Source: Marchantia polymorpha subsp. ruderalis (lineage: Eukaryota > Streptophyta > Marchantiopsida > Marchantiales > Marchantiaceae). Taken from it: a stretch of 64,000 bases of DNA. The DNA is taken from positions 20,592,001 through 20,656,000 of the forward strand of contig AP031358.1 of assembly GCA_037833965.1 (NCBI GenBank), written 5' to 3'. This document shows, piece after piece, positions 12,250 through 22,664 of the stretch (position 1 is its first letter; each line of letters starts with the position of its first letter). The position numbers were made by a program, and so were the translations under genes. The notes under the pieces were generated by a model, which was not told the origin of the DNA, searched no databases, and was given only the letters and a program-made list of their open reading frames with translations.

Positions 12250-12651
12250 TCACTCGGAGTCTTCAGATTCAGCAGGAGTACCGCTGGCAGACTCGTCCGT
12301 GTCAGCCGGGGATCCAGATCTGGAGTCTTCATCTTTGACAGAGAAACGGGTAGACCTCGAAGTGCTGGTTCGAGAGAGTCCACTGGTGCGACTGGTGTGA
12401 CTGGTTCTGCTGGAGGCGGAGGCTGATGATCGAGGAGAACCGAAACTCGATCGTGTCACAGTTGTCTCCGTTGCTGTTTTTGAGTCCTTACGTCCATCTT
12501 TTTCTCCTTCCCCGCCTCCTCTTGTCGTTAAATTTATGTCAGTGGAAGAAGCTGCGGCAGCTGCTGCTGCTGCAAGGAACTGCATCGTTTCTAATGTTGT
12601 ATCGGCGCCAATCGATTGTAACCTGCATTGCGTGAGCTTTGTCATTGCCAT
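12250..12651 (-). CDS. Ser/Thr-rich hypothetical protein, 133 aa
   Basis: Unrecognised. An intronless ORF from ATG at 12651 has an 8-9 residue Ala run near residue 28, a basic GGGEGEKDGRKDS stretch, then a long low-complexity tract of SR, TS and SRTS repeats and an acidic end (ESEDSE). It would be largely disordered. After the TGA at 12250-12252 the same frame stays open for 49 more codons to 12100, starts again at ATG 12243 after only two codons, and keeps the same Ser/Asp/Gln-rich composition. That suggests either an acquired stop or a longer ancestral protein. No promoter or splice evidence; it could still be non-coding. Confidence 0.4.
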   Translation of the reverse strand: MAMTKLTQCRLQSIGADTTLETMQFLAAAAAAAASSTDINLTTRGGGEGEKDGRKDSKTATETTVTRSSFGSPRSSASASSRTSHTSRTSGLSRTSTSRSTRFSVKDEDSRSGSPADTDESASGTPAESEDSE

Positions 12652-14318
12652 TGCGTTCTCCAGTTCTTAATTTTCTCCCAAGAGATTACAGATTTTATCG
12701 ACTTTATCAGATAATCAAAGCAATACAGAATCTTTTTATAAATTACAAATGAATGACAATGTATGATATGATCAATCAAATGGCATTTGAATTGAGCTCT
12801 TTCGTGTGTTTTGTGCTAACTTGAAGCTCAGCACCTAATTTATGACAATGTGATGAGAGAGAAAGACATTATATTACCTCGTCAAGTGTTCAGATTGAAG
12901 CTGCTGAAGGAACCTAGGATTTGGAGTAATGGAAAACTTTTCATCACCCGCCTTCACAGCAGCACTTGGAATCCAAAAGGGATTGAAAACCTACATGTCC
13001 ATCAAATGCTATTAGCGGGTGTAGACATACCATCAGTTAACATCAACATTGAATAGTCATGTCGAACGAACTGTGTTGAATGTATGGTTGGTCTTTGTCA
13101 TATAATTGATTTGACCAGACATTCCACAAAGGTCAGATAATAGGAGAAAATCAACTCGAAATTTGATGGCGACGAAGATTTAGAAGCCATACGCAGACTC
13201 CTGATTCAGACGTGTTTTCAGTCTTTTTATACCACAACTACCACGAACTGAGATTTTGCATAACCAAGTCACAGTAAATTTTTAAGCGATGTAGGCTTCT
13301 ATCTTATGCATTACGCATTTAGATCTCATCTCGTAGACCACTCTCATTGAACAGATCTCATTTTTCAAGCTGATCGAATGATATGAACATACCCAATGGC
13401 ATGTTACATTTTCGTCTACTTTAACCCTTTATCCAAAATATAGAAATAGTGTATTAACCATGTGACTGTCAAGGAAACATTTATTATAGTAATTTCTATC
13501 AACAATTATCATGATTAACTGCAAAAGCAAAACATAGATAGCTATTTCGGATGAAACAATAGATCTTGATAAATGAACTTAAAGTGCTACTACACCGAAG
13601 GGAATTAATATAACACCATCCAGGAAACCCCCAAAATTGTACTTTGTGAACTTGGGGATGTGACTTGCATCTATAAAGTAAGAATTTAGCTGGTTTATAG
13701 TGCAGTTGCAGAATTTTTCTTGATTGAATTTTAATGTTTTTTCTATACGGATCATATCTTATTTTCAATAAACTTTTCAAACTTCATAGCAGTTCCATTT
13801 CTGCTCTGTTACAAGTACATTTAATCACCTCTTTTCCTTGAACATAATACATGACTTATACCGTTCTAGAATATCAGTAAGAATGTATTGTTGATTTCAT
13901 ACTTCATGGTAATTTAGGATGAAATATTTTAAAATAACTCTGCATAAGTGGGAACATGAATATCTACATCTTTCAATAGTCATAGATTGACAAACTAAAA
14001 AAAAAACTGATAATGGGAATCGACACAGAACGATATTGTTTGTTTTCGATCAAGTAGATGAGTTCCAACCTTTAACACCGTTGAATGCATCTCTTTTGAT
14101 TATAGTTTTCTGTATCAAGTAGCTATAAGATAGTGCATGGGATTGGTTACGGTCCTTATCTTTCAACAGGTCAAAATATAGGAGGCATTCCTTATCTGTT
14201 GTCAGATTGATATTCAATGTTGTAAGGTTTATCGATCGTGATACATGACGGATCAAAAACATTCGCATCTTAGACAGGCGATCGTGTTTGTTGATGTAAC
14301 CGAAGAATTGGAAATCAT
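12652..14318. other. AT-rich intergenic stretch
   Basis: No gene, repeat array or transposon was recognised. The part next to 14319 is probably 3' UTR of the membrane-protein gene (a 90-codon minus ORF at 14050-14322 overlaps its end and is not credited). Confidence 0.5.
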
Positions 14319-17300
14319 TCATGGAAGAGCGGATGGCGTCCGGATTGGAAGGACGGGCTGTACCCTGGTCTCATCGTAAGTTGCAGCTTCGACTTTTGCA
14401 ATAACTTGCATCTTGCTGAACGTCTTCTCTTTGTGGTTCTGCCAGCACACGCAGCATCCGAGGACGCAGCAAAGGATGATCACGAACGACAGTCCCATGC
14501 CCAGAACTCCCAACGAGCTGCTGTAGAAGATCTTCGTGTACTCTGCAAGGGCACGGTCCCAGTCAGACAGACAGACAGACAGACGTCAGCCGATCAGGTC
14601 GCTCCCAAAGAGCCACATGCAATCGACAAACTGATACAGCAGCAAATTCATGCGGAGGAGGGCACGGAAGCCTCACGAAAGATGGTGAACCAGGCTCCTG
14701 CGCCGGCGATCTCCATGGTCACAGTCTTCATGGCCTTGGCGAGCGCAACGGGCTCTTTCTTCTCCATCGGGTACACGAGAATCGTCAGAACTGTCTTGCT
14801 CTTCCTTCCCTGCAGCACCTCCCATTTGCCACCAATCCTAAGTCTCGGTTCGTTCGATTAATCTATCGCCTTCTCTGTGAACTCTCACGAGCAAACCCCA
14901 AACTTCGCCAAATTCAGTGACACAACTCGACCAGGTCCGATAGTGATGACACAAGAAACATCAACACATCCATAAATTATGCTTTTGTTGTATTTTCCCT
15001 CGACCTTTAGGTACACATGAAATTTCAAACTATGCATTCTCGTTCTCATCCACTATGGCTTATGCATTAAAAAATTAGTAACAATGAGTCGTATAAATAT
15101 ACAATGATTTCAATTTTCCTTGTTTGATTTATTTTATGTTATGTGTTTTTCTAAATAACATAAACTAATTCTATGTATAAATCATTTGAATTTAGATGAT
15201 GTGATCTAGAATAATTAACTTTGATAAGAAATAAATATTTAATGGAATGTTTATCAATTGATACTATTGACTTTAATGTTGAATTTCGATGAGTGTTGCA
15301 CTTCATTGTTATTTCCTTATTTCATTAACTAGAACAAAAAGAATGCTGAGGTGTAGATATACACTGGACAATGGGAGGGACTTACGGTACCGAGACCCTT
15401 GCCGTAGGACAGAGAGGTCAAGGCCTTGTTGCACCGGTCGATGGTGCACTGCCACTGAATGCCGGCTCCGGGCACGTACGCGTCGTCGCCGGAGTCCCAG
15501 ATGTCTTCCGAGATCCCGATCCAGAAGTTGCCCACGGCCACCTGGTGCATGACCGACGGCAGCAGGTCGTTGTCCAGCAGCACCATCAGCGACCCCGCAT
15601 CCACTTGCAGCACCACCTGGTACTCTGCAGCCCGCGTGTCATCATCGCCCCGTCAGCACCGCGGTGCCAATTCATGCCTACCTCATGATCGGCAGTGCCC
15701 TTCCTTACCCCAGAAATTATTTCGGACACAAATCATGATTATTCAGAGGACCGGTAAAGAAGCAGGGATTAAATCCTCTTATTATTGGAATGGTCTTTCA
15801 TCCAAAAGATTGGTGTCCTTTTACATCTTATTGACCAAAATCGAAGCAGCGACCATCGGAAAGTCAAAATTGATTATAAAATAAAATTTTAACATTTTCG
15901 TTTACTTATATCTTATTTTTGGTGAATAATTTTCAAATATATTAGCAAGAAATATAATTTTTTTTAATCAAAATACTGGAGAAATAAAAATTGGATCTGA
16001 GAGGTTCAGAGGTATGAAAAATTAACCTGAAGCATTGGACGGGTCGAGGTTTGGAGGGGGCTGGATGGTGAAGTCGTCGATGAGGATGCCCGTCAGATAC
16101 ACCGAGACGTTCATGACGCTGATCAAGGTAGGGCCGATAATCACCGGCGTCAGGCTGGCTTCCGACGTGGCATTGCTGCTGACCTCAGAGAAGGGAGGGG
16201 CGGGCAAGTAGGGATCGCCCAAGAGCTGATCTGGCGGAGGCGCGGGAGGGTACGGAGGCGGCGGGGGCGGCGAGGGCGGAATGTCGTACAGCAGCGGGGC
16301 ATCGTTATAGTCCTGCATCAGCTGACGGGCCCTGCACCACCCCCTGACCCTTCCATCAGCACTTCTATCTAACCAGTGATCCACACTCTCGTGCATGTCT
16401 CCGTTATAATTTATTCTTCATCGTAAATATGTATGTGTAAAACATATATCCAAGGATGGTATGCTTTACTCTTTTCTGATTCTGATCGTACTAATATTCA
16501 TAACTTTTTTCTTAGCTATTCTAAACCTTGTATTTCTACAGTTAGTAGCAAGATTATAATTGCTCTCAGACTGAGAGGTCACGCAAGATCAGATAATTGT
16601 TTGTTCTTTTTGGATTCATTATTATCTAACTGCATCCACAAGTATTTCTTTCTTCGTTTTAGCTCTACGGAGAAACAAACACTCATGTAGTTGTAAAAGT
16701 GGGATATGATGTTAATCAAATTCGTCATTGGATTAGTATGCACAACTTCAGGAGCTATTTGTTAATTTTGCGTCGATCTTTGTTGAGTGCGAATTCATTC
16801 ACCTTAATATCGAATGCAGAAGTTCTGATTCTCATAAAAATGTTAAGTGAATTCTTAGCTCATCATAAAGACTGTTGTTTAAGTTTTTTATTCAAATAAA
16901 ATGTTGGTATCCTTTTATTCTACATTCATGAGCACTGATAGAAATATACTGCAATTTCATCTGCTGTGCTTGTTCTTATATTGGGGAAAGACTTGATCAC
17001 TCAGCAGTGGCATGCAGGCTTCAATTCTCGTGAGGGAGATGGATGCAGGACGACCAACTAAATTCTACCTTGCGTAGTGAGGAAGTGCAGCTCCAACGCC
17101 AGCACCGGGTGAAGGATCAGCGTGGTCCTCGGAGGCTCGCATGATTGCATGGGACTCGCTGTACTGGGAGCCTCTCTCGTGCCAGGTGAGAAACGCCAGC
17201 AGGGATTTTGGCATGTTGACCCACTCTCGAGCCTGCATCGTTCACATGAACACGAGAACATCAGTGTTGGCTATAGCACCGTGGTCATGATGTAGGACAA

Positions 17301-20177
17301 AAGAATTTTAAAATGTTCGTAGAAACTTGTATTCCTATGAGAACAAAACACACACAAGTATATAAATTTGGGGGAAAAAAAATTCGTCGTATTTTATAGT
17401 ACATGTAAAAGATACTACTAAAAAAGAGGATTCTAAGCATCTCTTTTGAACAAAACAGGTTAATAGACTTTTGGAGTATACCTATCTACGATATCAATGT
17501 ATTCTCCAAAAACTTTCTCTGCCTCATACTTAGTATAAATTATTCAGATGATTATGTTTAAACGACAGGTGAAACACCGTTTCATGAATTGCCTCGAATT
17601 GTAGTCCCTCCCACGATCACTACTTTACATTGAGACCATGAAATCTTGCTGGACAGCTGGTACACAGAAAGAGCACACTGTGCAATAGAAAAGCAAAGTC
17701 CAGAAGTGTGTGGCGCAAGCAGATCATATTCAATATTTCAATCCAGAGGAAATCTACTATACGGCTATCAAGAAATGGGATCCACATGCAATCAAGTCAC
17801 AAGGAAACTAGTTCACTGTCCAGAGCTTCGAGTACACTTACCCTCTTTCATGAGACGGTGTTATTGATGAAGGTCAAACTTTAGCAGCTCACCAAGTGTC
17901 AAAGTGCCACCCACTTTAATTCATGAGTGAGTGGTATTGTGGACAAATCCGTGTTAAATATGATATAAGTAGCAAATCACAGAAATTAAAGTGAGTGCCT
18001 GCTTGCAAGAGTGGACTACTTCACATCATAATCTGCTCAACGATTTATTCGAAACGACTAGTTATCCCCACACTAATCTACTATTGATGATGTCGAATGT
18101 TAAGAGACAAATATCTCATCCAGTGATATTTGGGTTTTATGAAATTTGTAGTTGTTGGCAACCCCATTGTATCGGGATCCACACTACTTAGAACTGCTTA
18201 ATATTTATAGCGTAATGGTTCGGGGTGTAGAGACACAACCATATTGTTATTGCGAAATCAGATAAATTATTATTTAAACCTCAGATTTGAGTTTTCAGCA
18301 CTCAATTGTCTGGCTACCGAAAAATTCGAGTTCGAAACATTATGAGATTTTTAATTTTTTATTCAAGTTTTCATTATAATTGGTGAATATTTGTTAGTGA
18401 GATGGACGAAGGGTTCATGATCAACCCACCTTTTTGCTTGTTCCTAGCAATGCACGAGCCCCCGTTGACGAATATCTGGAGGCCGTGGGCACTGATTGTA
18501 GTATTGTGATAGGTTCGTCAGCAAGAGGGCGAGGGACAGGAACATGAAGGCGACGAAGATGGTCGTTGCTTGCTACAACAGGCCAAGAGTCTGCAGTTCA
18601 GGTCCAGTTGCGCAGGTTTATTTCCTGAAAGAGATTCGTGTCGAGGGCTTCAGAGTCATGATCTGATTCACTCGTCCTGGCCTGAAGATGTGTTGTAAGT
18701 CTTAGAATCTGGTGGCAAAGCTGAATTCGGTCTTCACTTTAAACTTTCATTAGAATTATCATCCAGCAAGCGAATGCACAACTTGCTCCTTGATGGTTCT
18801 TACCTCTGTGGTACATCTCAAAATAGGCTGACAAATTTGTCACTCCGCTCACCTCGGCGTCAAGACCGAGGCACACGAAGGATTCTTCTTCTTCTTCTTC
18901 CTCCTGCTCTAGATCTTCACCCTCAACCTGACCATTTCCGAGCAGCTTGCTCCTCCTCCTGCTGCTGCTCGTGCCAGAAGAAGCTGCTGCTGCTCCGACT
19001 GAGCCAGGAAAATGAACCTGCCAATGGACGAAATGGACAGCACCACCTTCGAATGCAAACATTGCTCTCTTGTGGCCATGACCAGCTCCACCTCCCTTGA
19101 TTGGATACAGGAAGATTGATCTTATGAGCCGGTCTTCGTTATCTAAAAATGTTGCATGGTGCTGCACACAAGCGGCACATACGAGGGACTCTGCAGCAGC
19201 AGCAGCAGCATCAAAATTATGGCATTACATTTTATATTTTAGGGATTGTAATTATTTTGGGGAACGTGATAATTGGTGGGATCAGGAGAGTAGTTGAGCT
19301 GGGTGTCATATATATGCATGGATCTACTGACTGATAACCAATGTCCTCGACCATGTCTACGTATAAGGTGTTCTCCAAGCTTATAATGTACCTTGCAGAC
19401 AGGACTTGCTCATTTCAGGGCGGCCACTCATGCCAATTATCTGCTGACATGATTTGCCAAAGGAAGAAGAGTTATTCATGCTGGAAGAAGTTCCATCGAC
19501 CAAGAGAGGGATCGTCTGCAGGGTCGTGCAGAAAATATTCACATTGCACCCACACCCTTCTTGGGTTTCGCCATCTGCATCTAGATAGAACCGAAACCTC
19601 AGACTTTTACTTCAGATCAGATCAGTTTGGATCGAAGAGTTCCATGCCATGCACATACCGGGAAAGATGCCATTTGTAGAATCTCTCTCACATTTCAGAA
19701 GCCCTAAATCATATCAGGTAGAATGACGATATCCACTGATGGTGCAATTATCAGATTGGCAAGCCTTTGCATTGTTGAGAAGCTATCACGTGAACAGACA
19801 CACGAAAGGAGCGACATCACTGCCGATGAACGAGGGGCAAGAAATTAAACTGACTGTCTCGATTATCGCAGTGGGCAGAGCTAGAGTCATAACGGGGACG
19901 TACCAGTTGAGGAAGAGCAAGAAGAATCAAAGCGGATCATGAGAAAATAGAGTGTCACCGCAGGTACACTCCACAAGATCAACAGTTTCAGAGGCCCGAT
20001 CGAGTAGACCCCATCGTCCACTTTAGACACCAACGGAGCCATGGGGCTCGTCAGTACAGACACAGCCAAAGCCGGACCTAAAGATTCAGAAGCGGCTGGC
20101 GGCGCTGCTGCTGCCTCTGCCGCCAGCGGCAACGACACGCCACTCACAGACATGTTCACGCCCGATTCATCCGACAT
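14319..20177 (-). CDS. Unrecognised two-membrane-segment surface protein, 691 aa
   Basis: Nine exons, read on the minus strand, close in phase: 20177-19904, 19580-19392, 19190-18804, 18590-18430, 17232-17069, 16331-16027, 15624-15386, 14809-14677, 14542-14319. An Ala-rich N-terminus of about 60 residues is followed by a membrane segment (about 62-82, LLILWSVPAVTLYFLM). A long middle part follows: a Cys-rich stretch (GCGCNVNIFC), an EEEEEE tract, a Pro block (about 410-427, PPSPPPPPPYPPAPPP) and domains with Cys pairs and N-glycosylation sequons (NVS, NAS). A second membrane segment with many Cys (about 626-651, FVIILCCVLGCCVCW) leads to a short cytosolic tail. The topology suggests a luminal or extracellular middle of about 540 residues. 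I recognise no family. The exon 4 start is the least sure; a downstream acceptor (TGTAG) keeps the same frame. Confidence 0.72.
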
Positions 20178-20318
20178 TCAATCGTCTCTCAAATAATGAA
20201 CCGCCATAAACAAGACCGCTAAAGCCAAATAGATCCACCCACCCTTCGCCGAGAAATCCAGATCCAACACTCCTGCTCGCCATCGAGCATACAGCGCAGC
20301 CACAGCGCATCAATCCTC

Positions 20319-20345
20319 CAGCAGCAGCAGCAGCAGCAGCAGCAG
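20319..20345. repeat. (CAG)9 trinucleotide repeat
   Basis: Nine perfect CAG units. On the transcribed minus strand this is (CTG)9 in the presumed 5' UTR of the membrane-protein gene. Confidence 0.95.
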
Positions 20346-20550
20346 GAGGAGGGAGACCAGCCAGACCAAGAAGCAGATGAATCCCAGCTACAGAACTCCC
20401 TCGGATTTCCACAGAATCTCCCTCCCAAAATCTCCCACCGAAACTCTCCTCCTCCTCCTCGTCACAATCATGGCTCCCGAAACGTAATCAGTAGAGGAAT
20501 TTTTTATTTCCCAAGTAGACTCGGAGCCCCGGGAACCGCCTCCGTCGATC

Positions 20551-20571
20551 GAGAGAGAGAGAGAGAGAGAG
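20551..20571. repeat. (GA)10 microsatellite
   Basis: Ten GA units in the GC-rich region upstream of the minus-strand gene; GA/CT tracts are common near plant transcription starts. Confidence 0.95.
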
Positions 20572-22664
20572 CGAGGCCGGCCAGCCCTTGCTCCTCCTCA
20601 ACCGCCCTTCGCCTTCCGGCCCCATTCCGCTGCCCCACACTCCCATGCACTCATTCCGTAGCTGCCGGAGCATCGGACGGCCAGATCTGCACCATCGTCT
20701 CCACGGCCACAGGACTCTATCTTCAGCTGACTCCGGAAGCAGTTACCAGGCGCGAGGCACGTGTCGAGCCCTCGGGAGCCGAAGCCGGGCGCCGTTTCGC
20801 GCGTCCCCTGTCACGGTCGCGGTCGCTACCGGTCGCAGTTCCCCCGTTCAAATTCCAAGAACCAGGGAGTGGGGCGGGGGGCAGGGGGCGGGGGTCGGGG
20901 GTCGGGCTAACTGTTAGGCTCGGAGAGTGTGCAGGGTCCGGGGACAGTTTCGATTCGTGCCCCGCGTGGATTGTCGACCGCCGAATCAGGCCGCAGCCTC
21001 GATTGCGATCTCATGATTCCGCTCGCTGCTGCTCCCTTTCCTGCCTCGAGCTGGCGCATGGTTCGTTCGATCACATGTGGCCTGGCCTGGCCAGCCGAGC
21101 CCGTGCATGCGCGCGACGGCAGGACGAGGACTCCTCGGTGGCCGGGCTCCGACTCGCATGCACGCACGATCGTCGCTTCTCTCCGATCCCCCCCACCCTC
21201 ACCCTCCAATCACATCGATCGATCGTCGATCGGGTAAATTGATTCCGAATCCTGGAGTGTCCTCTTCGTCTTGAAATTTGAATTCGGACCCAGAGTTTCT
21301 AGCGTTTCTGCGGACTCTCACTGACATCTTTCCCTCCTTCCTCAGGGCCACAGTCGAAATTGCCTACGGCTCTTGTGTCGGCTGGTGAAAGAATAGCAGC
21401 TGAGGTTTTGAATGTCAGGACGCTTTCGAGATTGGCATGAACATTCCGAGTTTCGCTGCGAAGATCGTTGAAGCTTTCGTCTTGCGAGAGAGAGATAATT
21501 CTGAGGTCTCGTCGATAACGACCACGAGTTCAGTTATTTATTTGAGGTCAGTGAGATTGCACCGGAATTGCCCCTTCTTCCTCACACTACAATCAGCCCT
21601 TGCGAAATTAGCATTCGTCTTCAGATTCTCAGACAAGATTTGAGAAAGAAGTCAACAAGTTTTACCCACACGATGTGTGATCATAATCATGATCATGGTC
21701 CTCGTCATGGACGACAAACTCAGCTAAGATCGGAGCGGCTGAGGTGCATGTGTTAGAGCCAGTGACAGGCTTCAGCCATAGCATGGGTCCTACCCGCTTC
21801 CCTGTACTGCGAGCGTGATCGGTGCCTCCAAAAGAATTGCGCATAACTCACAGAGAAACACGGAAATGCATAAAAACGTAGACCTGCGGCAACTCGTGAA
21901 CCAACAGGCGCCAGATTGTGAGGCATAATTCACGACGATGGAGAAGGACTGGGAGTCTGATCACGATCGCATCCTCTACAGAAAGGAAAGATGGCTCCTT
22001 GTGTGTGCCACCAATATAATAATGAGAAGTCCGGCCAAGACTGATCTGTGACCCTGCGTTCCTTGTTCTACGAGGCCATGTGATGGTTGTCTGTCTGAGT
22101 GTAGATGCTGGTCACAAAATTTGGGCTCATGTGAAATTGTCCCACAGATCCAAAAAATTTGAATCAGAAAATAATTTGCCATGCATGTGCGACATATCGG
22201 ATCATTTGAAGGAAGCGACCCTGTGGACCCCAAAATTTTTATTCATCCTCTCTGACATGAAGTGAAATGAGATGAAATGAGATATGGCTTCAAGATGAAA
22301 AGCTCTTCTTCTGATTCCTTCAATTTATGTAAGAGGGAATGGAATTTTGACCTTGGACCCTTTTAATATCCAGAGTCTGACCTGAAGAACCCTGATGGGA
22401 TCACCAACAACAACAACCTGCTCTGCAACACTGAGATGAGATGAGACGAGATGACACGCCTCCTCTCACTCTCTCAACCTGAGATCGGCAAGAGCAGATA
22501 CATCTTTGGTACACCCTGTTGTCTTCTACCATCAGTGTTCAATAAGATTTTATTTTCAACATGTATACTTCATGGAATCTCCAGGTGTTCGCCATTCTCG
22601 TGATAGGGAAGAATGAACTTCCTCGGTTTCGGGGGTGAAATTGAGAAGAATCTGGTGAAAAGTG

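Larger units (their letters stand above)
20178..22664. promoter_or_regulatory. Divergent intergenic region between two surface-protein genes
   Basis: The region lies between two divergent starts. The half beside 20178 is GC-rich and probably holds the 5' UTR and promoter of the minus-strand gene. Low-complexity tracts occur: (CAG)9 at 20319-20345, (GA)10 at 20551-20571, a G-tract cluster at 20871-20906 and GAGATGA-type runs near 22259-22283 and 22430-22450. ORFs inside it are GC-rich shadows with no recognisable product. Confidence 0.5.
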
